Assembly: GCF_947494555.1 (NCBI RefSeq)
Contig: NZ_CANLVF010000004.1
Location: 496,001 to 560,000 of the forward strand
Length of the DNA stretch: 64,000 bases
Origin: an uncultured Roseibium sp.
Lineage (GTDB): Bacteria; Pseudomonadota; Alphaproteobacteria; Rhizobiales; Stappiaceae
Direction of reading: 5' to 3'
A program made the translations under genes and the position numbers. Shown here piece after piece: positions 1 through 8,433 of the stretch (the stretch's first letter is position 1; each line of letters starts with the position of its first letter). The notes below the pieces were generated by a model that saw only the letters and a program-made list of their open reading frames with translations, searched no databases and was not told where the DNA came from.

Positions 1-264
1 GAATGCGGCCGAGATTTCTTCGACTACCGAATTGCCAAGAATGATTTCTTTGAGAAACTTCGCTTTTTCACCTGCGGCGCTCGTCGTGCCGGGCAGCGTG
101 TTGTAGATGAAGAACTTCAGGGAGTCCTGCCGGTGCTCGTTTCCCGCTTCCTTGATCTGAGCGACGATCTCTTTCACTAGGCCACCGTCATCAATGGGCT
201 TCGGATGCAGGCCCTGGTCTTTGCGTGTTTCGATTTCTTGCAGGTAGTCTGAATACAAGCTCAT
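1..264 (-). CDS. acnB: Aconitate hydratase B (AcnB), N-terminal part
   Basis: Reading the minus strand from the ATG at 264 gives 88 uninterrupted codons running off the window edge. The protein begins MSLYSDYLQEIETRKDQGL and contains DSLKFFIYNTLPGTTSAAG and FLKEIILGNSVVEEIS. I recognise this as the helical N-terminal domain of the AcnB class, and of the branch also found in Bacteroidetes rather than the E. coli-like branch. AcnB interconverts citrate and isocitrate in the TCA cycle with a 4Fe-4S cluster. Only the N-terminal domain is visible; the cluster cysteines lie outside the window. It is divergent from acnA, with a shared 445-base spacer. The family call rests on recall of sequence patterns, not on an alignment. 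Confidence 0.82.
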   Translation of the reverse strand, partial: MSLYSDYLQEIETRKDQGLHPKPIDDGGLVKEIVAQIKEAGNEHRQDSLKFFIYNTLPGTTSAAGEKAKFLKEIILGNSVVEEISAAF

Positions 265-709
265 GATGGGTCCCGGCGTTCTGACATTGATTGAAGCTTG
301 ATCACCGGATCACGGTCTAACTGGCGTGCCGGAACAAGCTGGTTGAGCGAGGTCTTAGTTCAGTATACAATGGTATGCAATATCTTTCTGTTCAATAGTT
401 ATGGGTCTTTTTCAGGGCTCGCATACCTGGTTGTCCTGACTTCGCTGGCAAGCGCTCTAAATGGACGGAGATACAACACGATCAATTCTGATCAGGCCGG
501 AAACGTGCTGTCTGGCGATCAAGGCCAAAGATTGGTATAGGGGCGACGCATCCAATTGCGGTGGCGAAGGAGGGAGAGGCTCTCAATCGCATCCCCGCGA
601 ACATACGCCGGGCGAGACCCTTGACGGTCACCGTTCGGTGCCAAGAGAGATTATGCCAGGCCGGAGCAGATTTGACCGGACCTGCGGACAATTCAGGAGA
701 TCGCGCGCC
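265..709. other. acnB/acnA divergent intergenic region
   Basis: This 445-base spacer separates the acnB start codon from the chosen acnA GTG. It should hold both promoters. It contains a GTATAC-AATG-GTATGC dyad at 363-378, listed separately. A TTGACG hexamer lies at 621-626, but I see no well-spaced -10 partner. The acnA frame is open back to 461, but that stretch (461-709) has non-protein-like composition and is not counted as coding. Confidence 0.5.
363..378. promoter_or_regulatory. Dyad GTATAC-N4-GTATGC, possible GntR-type operator
   Basis: GTATAC (363-368) and GTATGC (373-378) are inverted half-sites matching at five of six positions around AATG. GntR/FCD-family regulators often use GTAT/ATAC dyads of this kind. 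It sits about 100 bases upstream of acnB and 330 upstream of acnA. No regulator gene lies beside it, so the assignment is a guess from pattern. Confidence 0.3.
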
Positions 710-3385
710 GTGACCCAGTCCCTCGACAGTTTCAAAGCCAAGACAACCCTTCAGGTTGGCGACAAGACCTACACCTACTTTTCAATTCCCGAAGCGGAAA
801 AAAATGGCCTGGAAGGCGTCTCCCGGCTTCCGTTTTCACTGAAGGTCGTTTTGGAAAATCTTCTGCGCTTCGAAGACGGGCGCTCGGTCACGAAGGATGA
901 CATCCTTGCCTGTGCGGAATGGCTCAAGACGAAGAAATCCTCGCAGGAGATTTCCTACCGTCCCGCGCGTGTCCTGATGCAGGACTTCACCGGTGTTCCG
1001 GCGGTCGTAGACCTCGCCGCGATGCGCGATGCCGCCGTGAAACTCGGTGGCGACCCGGAGAAGGTCAATCCGCAGGTGCCCGTCGACCTGGTTATCGACC
1101 ACTCGGTCATGGTCGACTATTTCGGCACCAAAGACGCGTTCAAATTGAACGTGGACCTTGAATACGAGCGCAACCGGGAACGCTACGAATTCCTGCGTTG
1201 GGGCCAGTCGGCGTTTGACAATTTCCGCGCCGTGCCTCCCGGAACGGGCATCTGCCACCAGGTGAACCTGGAGTATCTTGCCCAGACCGTCTGGACCAGG
1301 GAAGAGGGCGGTGAAACCGTCGCCTATCCGGACACGCTGGTGGGGACCGATTCCCATACAACGATGGTCAACGGGCTTGCGGTTCTCGGCTGGGGTGTCG
1401 GCGGCATCGAGGCGGAAGCTGCCATGCTCGGCCAGCCGATTTCCATGCTGATCCCGGAAGTCATCGGCTTCAAGCTGTCCGGCCAGTTGAATGAGGGCAT
1501 TACCGCGACCGACCTCGTGCTGCGGGTGGTTGAAATGCTCCGCCAGAAGGGTGTCGTCGGCAAGTTCGTCGAATTTTACGGGCCTGGCCTCGACAACCTG
1601 AGCCTTGAAGATGCGGCCACAATTGCCAATATGGCGCCGGAATACGGTGCGACCTGCGGCTTCTTCCCGGTCGACCGCGAGACGCTCAAATACCTTGAGG
1701 CGACCGGACGCGACAAGGATCGGGTTGCCCTCGTCGAAGAATATTCCAAGGCGCAGGGCATGTTCCGCGCAGGCGGCGAAGAACCGGAATTCAGCGATAC
1801 GCTGGAGCTCGACATTTCCACCGTCGTACCGTCGGTTTCCGGTCCGAAGCGCCCGCAGGACCGTATCAACCTCTCCGACGCGGCTACCGGCTTTGCCAAG
1901 ACCATGGCGGACGAATTCAAGAAAGCGGATGAGTTGACCAAGCGTGTTGCCGTCGATGGCAAGGACCACGACCTTGGCAACGGCGATGTGGTGATCGCCG
2001 CGATTACCTCGTGCACGAACACGTCGAACCCGTCCGTTCTTATCGGGGCGGGACTTGTGGCGCGTAACGCGCTGAAGAAGGGCCTCGACGTCAAACCGTG
2101 GGTAAAAACATCGCTGGCGCCAGGTTCCCAGGTGGTGACTGATTATCTGGAAAAAGCGGGTCTCCAGGACGATCTCGACGCGCTCGGGTTCGATCTTGCA
2201 GGTTATGGCTGCACCACCTGTATCGGCAATTCCGGCCCACTCGACCCGGCAATCTCGGCCGCCGTCAATGACAATGACCTGATTGCCTGTTCCGTGCTCT
2301 CCGGAAACCGCAACTTCGAAGGCCGCGTCAACCCGGACGTGCGCGCCAACTACCTGGCGTCGCCACCGCTCGTCGTCGCTTACGCGATCGCCGGCAGCCT
2401 GAACGTCAATATCACTGAAGATCCGCTCGGCGAAGACCAGGACGGCAATCCGGTCTATCTGAAAGATATCTGGCCGACCACGGAGGAGATTACCGATCTG
2501 ATCCGGTCCTCGATCAGCGAAGACATGTTCCGCGACCGCTATGGTGATGTGTTCAAGGGCGACAAGCAGTGGCAGAACATCAAGGTTGAGGGCGGGCTGA
2601 CCTATGGCTGGCCTGTGTCCTCCACCTATGTCCAAAACCCGCCTTACTTCGAAGGCATGACGATGGAGCCGGCACCGCTTGAGGATATTGAGAATGCAGC
2701 CGTGATGGGCCTGTTCCTGGATTCCATTACGACAGACCACATCTCACCAGCCGGTGCCATCAAGTTCGACAGCCCGGCGGGCACATATCTGTCCCAGCAT
2801 CAGGTCGCACAAAAGGATTTCAACTCCTACGGATCGCGCCGTGGCAACCACGAAGTCATGATGCGCGGCACTTTCGGCAATATCCGCATCAAGAACCAGA
2901 TGGTGCCGGGCGTCGAAGGTGGCGTCACCATGAAGGACGGCAAGAAAGAGTGGATCTACGATGCCTGCATGGAATACAAGGAAGCCGGCACGCCGCTGGT
3001 GATCTTTGCGGGCAAGGAGTACGGCACCGGCTCGTCCCGTGATTGGGCAGCTAAAGGCACCAAACTGCTGGGTGTGCGCGCCGTGATCACACAGTCGTTC
3101 GAGCGTATCCACCGGTCCAACCTTGTCGGTATGGGCGTCATTCCGCTGACCTTCAAGGACGGCGAGAGCTGGCAGTCTCACGGTATCAAGGGTACAGAGC
3201 GCGTGACCATCAAGGGCATTGCAGACATCAAACCGCGTCAGATGATGGATGTCGAAGTTACCTACGCGGACGGCACCACCAAAACCATCGAGTGCCTGTG
3301 CCGTGTGGATACCGAGGACGAGCTGGAATACATCAAGGCCGGCGGCATCCTGCACTATGTGCTTCGGAACCTTGTCAGCAGCTAA
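710..3385 (+). CDS. acnA: Aconitate hydratase A (AcnA)
   Basis: Cytosolic 4Fe-4S aconitase of 891 residues that isomerises citrate and isocitrate in the TCA cycle. The frame is open from 461, but the family N-terminus (TQSLDSFKAKTTLQVGDKTY) begins at the GTG at 710, preceded by CAGGAGA at 694-700. With this start the cluster ligands are C435 (SCTNTSNPS), C501 and C504 (GYGCTTCIGNSGPL). Those are the same positions and the same total length I recall for E. coli AcnA, which supports the start. The swivel domain carries KEYGTGSSRDWAAKG. An intrinsic terminator follows at once, so the gene is probably monocistronic. It faces away from acnB. Confidence 0.97.
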   Translation: MTQSLDSFKAKTTLQVGDKTYTYFSIPEAEKNGLEGVSRLPFSLKVVLENLLRFEDGRSVTKDDILACAEWLKTKKSSQEISYRPARVLMQDFTGVPAVVDLAAMRDAAVKLGGDPEKVNPQVPVDLVIDHSVMVDYFGTKDAFKLNVDLEYERNRERYEFLRWGQSAFDNFRAVPPGTGICHQVNLEYLAQTVWTREEGGETVAYPDTLVGTDSHTTMVNGLAVLGWGVGGIEAEAAMLGQPISMLIPEVIGFKLSGQLNEGITATDLVLRVVEMLRQKGVVGKFVEFYGPGLDNLSLEDAATIANMAPEYGATCGFFPVDRETLKYLEATGRDKDRVALVEEYSKAQGMFRAGGEEPEFSDTLELDISTVVPSVSGPKRPQDRINLSDAATGFAKTMADEFKKADELTKRVAVDGKDHDLGNGDVVIAAITSCTNTSNPSVLIGAGLVARNALKKGLDVKPWVKTSLAPGSQVVTDYLEKAGLQDDLDALGFDLAGYGCTTCIGNSGPLDPAISAAVNDNDLIACSVLSGNRNFEGRVNPDVRANYLASPPLVVAYAIAGSLNVNITEDPLGEDQDGNPVYLKDIWPTTEEITDLIRSSISEDMFRDRYGDVFKGDKQWQNIKVEGGLTYGWPVSSTYVQNPPYFEGMTMEPAPLEDIENAAVMGLFLDSITTDHISPAGAIKFDSPAGTYLSQHQVAQKDFNSYGSRRGNHEVMMRGTFGNIRIKNQMVPGVEGGVTMKDGKKEWIYDACMEYKEAGTPLVIFAGKEYGTGSSRDWAAKGTKLLGVRAVITQSFERIHRSNLVGMGVIPLTFKDGESWQSHGIKGTERVTIKGIADIKPRQMMDVEVTYADGTTKTIECLCRVDTEDELEYIKAGGILHYVLRNLVSS

Positions 3386-3410
3386 CCGGCAGGCAAATAA
3401 AAGCTTTTTG

Positions 3411-3435
3411 AACGGGCCTTTCGGGGCCCGTTTTT
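3411..3435 (+). terminator. Rho-independent terminator after acnA
   Basis: AACGGGCC (3411-3418) pairs with GGCCCGTT (3425-3432) across a six-base loop, followed by a T run. It lies 25 bases past the acnA stop. Confidence 0.9.
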
Positions 3436-3547
3436 CGTACAACCTGGAGCTGCTGTTTGATTGTGTTGTGTGTACTATTTAATTTACTGTCACTTAATAA
3501 CTTGCAGTAAAAATCATGCATGAATCCTGTTATATTTGGAACATAGC

Positions 3548-5395
3548 ATGCCAGAGAACCTATATAGCGAAGCGGGACTTGTATTTATCGCAGGCTTAAC
3601 TCTCATTTTAATGATTTTTATTACAATAATCTGGTTGCTTTTATCTAAAATTTTTAGCTTTATTCCACGCAGCGCTCAATTGCGCCCAGCGTCGCCAGGC
3701 TTTGTCGTGCGCGCCGACCGTATTCAGGACGTGCTTGAAAACACCAATAACCGAACCGTACGCCGGGTCAAAAAGCCCGCCGCAGAAGCCCTTTACCGGC
3801 AAGCTGCAGCGCAGGAAGAGCCGGTCGCCGCATCGGCATTCGATGCACCCGAGGCCACAAGCGCATCCATTCAGACAGATGTGCAGGACCTTCCCGGCGC
3901 GGTTCTGGAAACGGTCTCGGTCGTGCTCCGCCGGCAAGTGCCGATACGTGGCGACGAAGCGCCGCGTTCGTGGTTCGGTGGATTGCCGATGATGCCTGAG
4001 AACGTTCCGTGGCCGACGTCGATCTCGCGTGATCAGCCACAAAAGGGGGAGTTTCCCTTGCATTTTCTGGCGCAGCTGTCCTGTGCGGACCTGCCGGAAG
4101 ATCTTTGGGGCGGCCTGGGACCACGCAGCGGCTGGCTGTTGTTCTTCTTCGACCCGAATTCCTGTGAGCCGGAAAGCGGGGGCGAGGGCTACAGAGTGAT
4201 TTATACAAAGACGCTTGGAGCGGAGCGGCAAGCGCCGGCGGACCTTGGGCCCGTCTATGACGGCACGTATTCCGGGCCGCAATACCGCCATCTGGAAGGT
4301 GTGGATGCAATACCCGACACGTGGCGCCGCTGGCCGGTCGATTTTGTGACGGTCCCGAACTCGGTTGTCGAGGACGGTGAGTTCGCGCGGGTGACACCGG
4401 AACACTTTGAAAAAACGCTTTATCCAGGTGAGGCACACTCCGATAGCGAGCGCCCACCGGTTCCGGATCCATTCACGCAGCGAATGGTTCTTGCCGTCCT
4501 CAAATCCATCGAAACGCGCCTTGGAAAGCAGCCACTCAAACCGGCTTTGCCTGACACAGTGCTGGACGGGCTGCGCGATGCCGAGGTCTTTCAAGCACTT
4601 AAGGTCGACACTTCCGATCTTGAGGAAAAGATAGAGGCACTTCAATCGAGTTTGCAGAACTTTGGAGAGCCTGATGATGCGGAAATCGACAGCAAGGAGG
4701 TCGATGACGCAAGGAACCGGCTTGCGGACCTGAAGGACCGCCTTGAGAGCGGGCTCAGGCTGACAGCGTTGCTGGCCCGCTATCCGTCAGCCGAAGCGCT
4801 TCAGGACTATCAGCGCGACTCTGGTACCGCCAACAACAGTTGGCGCGAGAGTGCCTTGCGGGATCTGCGGGATATGATCGGTCAGGTCCGCTCGCAGGAT
4901 CTGGACAGAAGCGTTACGCCCGCTGACTGGGACAACATCAAAAACTATTTGCAGGAAACAGGAACGCGATATTTCAATTTCTTCGATCTCGGTCAGCTAA
5001 GGGATCCGAGTTCCAGGTATTCCGCGCTCGAGAAGAAAGTGACGCTGTGGGATCTTTACGATGCCAACTACGTGCAACTTTGGGAGTTTGTCGCCGACTA
5101 TTACGCAGACCCGGGGCGCCGCGCGCTCATTCCGGCGGAGACACTTCGCGGTTTCGTGCCTTACTGGCGTCAGCTTCGACAGAACCGTCCCCACAGGGTG
5201 GGTGGTGAGTTCGACGCCCTGCAGTCCAGTCCCAAGGCCGGACCAACTGACAGGTTGCTGCTTTTGCATCTTGCCGGCGATGTTGCCATGAACTGGACAT
5301 GGGGGGACGCCGGCATTGTCTATTTCCGGATTTCACCGCAAGATCTGGCGACCGGCAGTTTTGAGAACACCGAGGCTGTGCTCGAGTGCTACTAG
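3548..5395 (+). CDS. Membrane-anchored DUF1963 (YwqG-like) protein
   Basis: A 615-residue protein with an N-terminal membrane segment at about residues 8-36 (GLVFIAGLTLILMIFITIIW), then a proline- and alanine-rich linker. A DUF1963/YwqG-like domain follows from about residue 110, with WFGGLPMMPENVPWP and FLAQLSCADLPEDLW. A long charged helical stretch is probably coiled coil (about 340-410). The C-terminus has the YwqG-style ending NWTWGDAGIVYFRI. The ATG at 3548 is chosen over the TTG at 3536. The biochemical function of DUF1963 is unknown; the fold is often found in stand-alone cytosolic proteins, so the membrane anchor and long insert are unusual. The upstream 100 bases are AT-rich. Confidence 0.8.
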   Translation: MPENLYSEAGLVFIAGLTLILMIFITIIWLLLSKIFSFIPRSAQLRPASPGFVVRADRIQDVLENTNNRTVRRVKKPAAEALYRQAAAQEEPVAASAFDAPEATSASIQTDVQDLPGAVLETVSVVLRRQVPIRGDEAPRSWFGGLPMMPENVPWPTSISRDQPQKGEFPLHFLAQLSCADLPEDLWGGLGPRSGWLLFFFDPNSCEPESGGEGYRVIYTKTLGAERQAPADLGPVYDGTYSGPQYRHLEGVDAIPDTWRRWPVDFVTVPNSVVEDGEFARVTPEHFEKTLYPGEAHSDSERPPVPDPFTQRMVLAVLKSIETRLGKQPLKPALPDTVLDGLRDAEVFQALKVDTSDLEEKIEALQSSLQNFGEPDDAEIDSKEVDDARNRLADLKDRLESGLRLTALLARYPSAEALQDYQRDSGTANNSWRESALRDLRDMIGQVRSQDLDRSVTPADWDNIKNYLQETGTRYFNFFDLGQLRDPSSRYSALEKKVTLWDLYDANYVQLWEFVADYYADPGRRALIPAETLRGFVPYWRQLRQNRPHRVGGEFDALQSSPKAGPTDRLLLLHLAGDVAMNWTWGDAGIVYFRISPQDLATGSFENTEAVLECY

Positions 5396-5440
5396 AACGC
5401 CGGGATCTCTCGCAAGTCATTACAGCGCGGAGGCCGGAAA

Positions 5441-5917
5441 ATGACACAAACCACATCACCCAAGATATCTCACATTGCACCCGTTCTCAGGGTAAAAGAC
5501 CTTGCCGCTTCGCTGGCCTACTACCGCGACGGTCTTCTGTTCAAAGTTGCGTTCGAGTGGGCGGATAACGAGGGCGACCCGATACGCTATGCCGTTCTGG
5601 AGCACGGAAAATCGGGCATTCATCTGACACAGAGCGATGCACCCGGCGGCACCACCGCCTATTGCTTTGTCGAAGATATCGATGGCTACCATGCGCTCGC
5701 GAAGTCAGCGGGGGCGAACATCACCGAGGATATCGACGATCAACCATGGGGCATGCGCGAATTCGAAACCCGGGATCCGGACGGGAATGTCCTCATTTTC
5801 GGCGAGCACAAGGACAACATCGCCGAACGTAACGCGCCCAAGCACAAACACCTGAAAGACAGCTTCTGGTATCACGGCATCCTGCACCCGCACGATCACA
5901 CCGAATCGCAGAACTGA
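5441..5917 (+). CDS. VOC-family (glyoxalase/bleomycin resistance-like) protein
   Basis: A 158-residue cytosolic protein of the vicinal-oxygen-chelate superfamily. The paired beta-alpha-beta-beta-beta pattern is visible: KISHIAPVLRVKDLAASLAYY at the start, a central GIHLTQSDAPGG, and the typical end MREFETRDPDGNVLIFGE, with the metal-ligand-type Glu in the last strand. The start ATG has GCGGAGG about eight bases upstream. A His- and Lys-rich tail of about 30 residues follows the domain (KHKHLKDSFWYHGILHPHDH) and could bind metal; this is not standard for the family. Substrate cannot be told. It may be co-transcribed with the DUF1963 gene 45 bases upstream. Confidence 0.85.
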   Translation: MTQTTSPKISHIAPVLRVKDLAASLAYYRDGLLFKVAFEWADNEGDPIRYAVLEHGKSGIHLTQSDAPGGTTAYCFVEDIDGYHALAKSAGANITEDIDDQPWGMREFETRDPDGNVLIFGEHKDNIAERNAPKHKHLKDSFWYHGILHPHDHTESQN

Positions 5918-6259
5918 CGATCCCGTGCCAAGGGCGAATTCAATTGTCGGCCCAAGGGTGTGTGCGGGTTCCGGCTATCCCGAAACAGGCATCTGTGCCG
6001 CTTCCCTGGGTTGAACACAGGATCGATTACTCGGTTTACGACCTGAAGGAAATCATAGGTAGATAGCGCTCCAGGTTTCCGGTGAAATACGCGGCAGCCG
6101 TGATTGTGGTCTGGCCGCGCCGGAATGTGCGGCGCCGGTCGCCTGGACATGCGTCATGCGGAACGGGAATCGAGACGATTCCTGCTTGCCGCTTCGTCCG
6201 GGGATTGGCTACGCTTGCGGCTGTAGTCGTGGATGCCTGCAAATGACAGGAGCCGATTT
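5918..6259. other. Intergenic region with no recognised feature
   Basis: About 340 bases between the VOC gene and the membrane protein gene. Short open frames exist on both strands, but none has a good ribosome site together with protein-like composition. I see no strong hairpin with a T tract. Confidence 0.5.
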
Positions 6260-7234
6260 ATGTGGGATTTCGATTTTTCACGTGCCGTCGGACTGATGGT
6301 ACGAACATTTCCATATCTGATTTTCAGAGTGATAGTTTATGGCGGCATTGCCGTTGCCTATGTTGTCGTGACCGGATTTGGAGCCGGTATCGGCTACGGC
6401 CTCGGATGGTTCGGCGGTCCGGACTCGCAGGCCGGATTTGCCTTCTGGGGCGGCCTGATCGGTTTCGGTCTGACCGCCACCGCGATCTACCTGCTGCGCG
6501 AATATCTTCTTTACACCGTCAAGGCCGGGCACATCGCGGTTCTGGTGGAACTCATGGACGACAGAGAATTGCCGGACGGGCAGGGCCAGGTCGCCTATGG
6601 CGCCAGCGTGGTCAAGGAGCGTTTCGTCCAGTCGAGTGCGCTGTTCGGTCTCGATCAGCTTGTCAAAGGTGTGATCCGCGCGATCAGCGGCGTTGTCGAG
6701 GGCGTTGCGTCGATCCTGCCGATCCCTGGGCTGAACGGTCTCGTCTCGCTTTTCAGGGCCTTCATGAAGGTGGCTGTCGGATTTGTCGACGAGGTTATTC
6801 TTGCTCATGCAATCCGGACACTATCCGACAATGCCTGGGCATCGGCGCGCGAGGCGCTTGTTCTTTATGGTCAGAATTACCAGGCGATGCTGAAGAATGC
6901 TGCCTTTATCGCGCTCTTCACCTACATAATCGCAATTCTTGTTTTCCTGTTCATGCTGGCGCCTGCTGCCGGTCTCGTCTATCTGATGCCGGGCTCGTGG
7001 AGCGCAGGTGGTCTTGTGTTTGCCATCATTTTTGCCTGGGCCGTCAAGGCTGCGGTGCTCGAGCCACTCGCTATCACGCTGATGATGCAGGTATTCTTCA
7101 AGGTGACGGAAGGCCAGACGCCGAACCCGGAATGGGACGCAAAGCTGTCGCAGATGTCGGACAAGTTCGTCGAGATCAAGGACAAGGCTTTCGAAGGAAC
7201 CCGGCCCGGTGGTGCTGCCGCTCCCGCTGAATGA
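6260..7234 (+). CDS. Polytopic membrane protein of unknown function
   Basis: A 324-residue protein. The ATG at 6260 is preferred over 6233 because GACAGGAG stands at 6245-6252. Hydrophobic, glycine-rich segments are visible at about residues 14-50 and 60-85, a central amphipathic stretch contains SGVVEGVASILPIPGLNGLV, and further segments lie at about 215-250 and 255-285. Roughly four to five membrane spans are likely. The soluble C-terminus ends in an Ala/Pro-rich tail. I do not recognise a family. A signal-peptide protein follows 66 bases downstream on the same strand and may be co-transcribed. Confidence 0.8.
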   Translation: MWDFDFSRAVGLMVRTFPYLIFRVIVYGGIAVAYVVVTGFGAGIGYGLGWFGGPDSQAGFAFWGGLIGFGLTATAIYLLREYLLYTVKAGHIAVLVELMDDRELPDGQGQVAYGASVVKERFVQSSALFGLDQLVKGVIRAISGVVEGVASILPIPGLNGLVSLFRAFMKVAVGFVDEVILAHAIRTLSDNAWASAREALVLYGQNYQAMLKNAAFIALFTYIIAILVFLFMLAPAAGLVYLMPGSWSAGGLVFAIIFAWAVKAAVLEPLAITLMMQVFFKVTEGQTPNPEWDAKLSQMSDKFVEIKDKAFEGTRPGGAAAPAE

Positions 7235-7300
7235 GGTTGGCGCAGAATGGAAAACCGGCAAGGATAGAGTTTCAGGTCCGAATTTTTTAAGGGGTTGCCA

Positions 7301-7909
7301 ATGAGGACTTTCAAGACTCCGATCGGCTGTGCCGCCGTGATCCTTGCCGGGCTTTCACAGCCTGCTTTCGCCGATGCCTGCAGCAATCGCTTCACGGAAA
7401 TTTACATGCAGCTCGACCAGGGCGTTCCGACGAAAACGGTTGCGAAGACCCAATTCAAGGGCGCTCCGGCAACGGTGAATGATTTTCTCTATCTCAGCCA
7501 GGATCATCACATGACGGTGCCGACCGATCCGGCGGGCCCCTGGGTGCTGACCTATCAGAACGTCATGTATCAGTCGCCGGATGAGGGCAAGACCTGGAGC
7601 AAAGTGCGAGATCTCGACAGCGCGCAGAATGCGGATGGCGCAATCGCGGCTAAAAAGACAAATGCGGAAACCATCCGTAATGCGGAGTGCGGCGAAGACA
7701 CCATCGATGGCATTCCCCTGGAAAAGATTGCGGCAGACCTGACGGTCAGTCAGGGCATGGTCACGGAAAACCGTTACACATACTGGCTGACGCGTGACGG
7801 TGGGTTCATCGTAAAGGCCATCTACGAGACGACCGCGCCCAATTTCGAGATGGTGACGACCCAGACGATCGAGCCGGCACCGGAGCTATCTCTACCGACT
7901 CCGGAGTAA
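7301..7909 (+). CDS. Secreted protein of unknown function
   Basis: A 202-residue protein with a clear Sec signal peptide (MRTFKTPIGCAAVILAGLSQ, cleavage probably after PAFA). It starts at the ATG at 7301 behind AAGGGG; the TTG at 7295 is too close to that site. The mature part has two cysteines far apart (DACSNRF and NAECGEDT) that could form a disulfide, and a beta-rich pattern (ENRYTYWLTRDGGFIVKAIY) of the kind seen in periplasmic lipoprotein-localisation-type folds. No family can be named with confidence. It ends 19 bases from the convergent queF stop. Confidence 0.75.
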   Translation: MRTFKTPIGCAAVILAGLSQPAFADACSNRFTEIYMQLDQGVPTKTVAKTQFKGAPATVNDFLYLSQDHHMTVPTDPAGPWVLTYQNVMYQSPDEGKTWSKVRDLDSAQNADGAIAAKKTNAETIRNAECGEDTIDGIPLEKIAADLTVSQGMVTENRYTYWLTRDGGFIVKAIYETTAPNFEMVTTQTIEPAPELSLPTPE

Positions 7910-7927
7910 GGGTCGGCTTAAGCCGGC

Positions 7928-8395
7928 TCACCCCCGCCCGCGATAAGGGGCAACACCCTGCTCGGGGATCCAGACACCCTCGGGGGCCGGGCCGGTCTGG
8001 TAAAAGACATCGATCGGTATGCCGCCGCGCGGGTACCAGTACCCGCCGATCCGGAGCCACGCCGGGTCGAGCAGTTTCACCAGACGTTTGGCGATGGACA
8101 CGGTGCAGTCTTCGTGAAAGGCACCGTGATTTCGAAACGAGCCGAGAAAGAGTTTCAGTGATTTGCTCTCGACCAGAAAGGCATCCGGCACGTAGTCGAT
8201 CACAAGATGCGCGAAATCCGGAGCACCGGTGATCGGGCAAAGTGAGGTAAATTCCGGCGCGACGAAACGCACCATATAGGGCGTGCCGGCCTGGGGGTTC
8301 GGAACCTTTTCCAAAACCGCCTTGTCCGGATCTTCGGGAAGCTCTGTCGATGCGCCAAGCTGGGTCAGGTTTTCGTAAATGTTGTCTTCGGACAT
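7928..8395 (-). CDS. queF: preQ0 reductase QueF (type I)
   Basis: NADPH-dependent 7-cyano-7-deazaguanine reductase, 155 residues, converting preQ0 to preQ1 in queuosine synthesis. The catalytic Cys is C53 in SLCPITGAPDFA, with D60 as the proton donor. The family signature ESKSLKLF is at 76-83 and the substrate-binding Glu is E95 in GAFHEDC. The length matches the short unimodular (B. subtilis-like) class, not the long E. coli YqcD class. It is the last gene of queC-queD-queE-queF, 38 bases after queE. The chosen ATG (8395) begins MSEDNIYENL. Confidence 0.97.
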   Translation of the reverse strand: MSEDNIYENLTQLGASTELPEDPDKAVLEKVPNPQAGTPYMVRFVAPEFTSLCPITGAPDFAHLVIDYVPDAFLVESKSLKLFLGSFRNHGAFHEDCTVSIAKRLVKLLDPAWLRIGGYWYPRGGIPIDVFYQTGPAPEGVWIPEQGVAPYRGRG

Positions 8396-8433
8396 GGGTC
8401 TTTCCTTTTGACGAACGGTGGTCGGCTTGGCGC

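Noticed and set aside
836..2740. 634-codon open frame on the minus strand
   Set aside because: It lies antisense to acnA, which has complete family motifs. The frame is open because of GC-rich codon bias and has no protein-family likeness.
2744..3442. Minus-strand open frame of 232 codons
   Set aside because: Antisense to the acnA swivel domain and reaches into its terminator; shadow of a real gene.
3641..4645. Minus-strand open frame of 334 codons
   Set aside because: Antisense to the DUF1963 gene, Arg- and Cys-rich, no recognisable domain.
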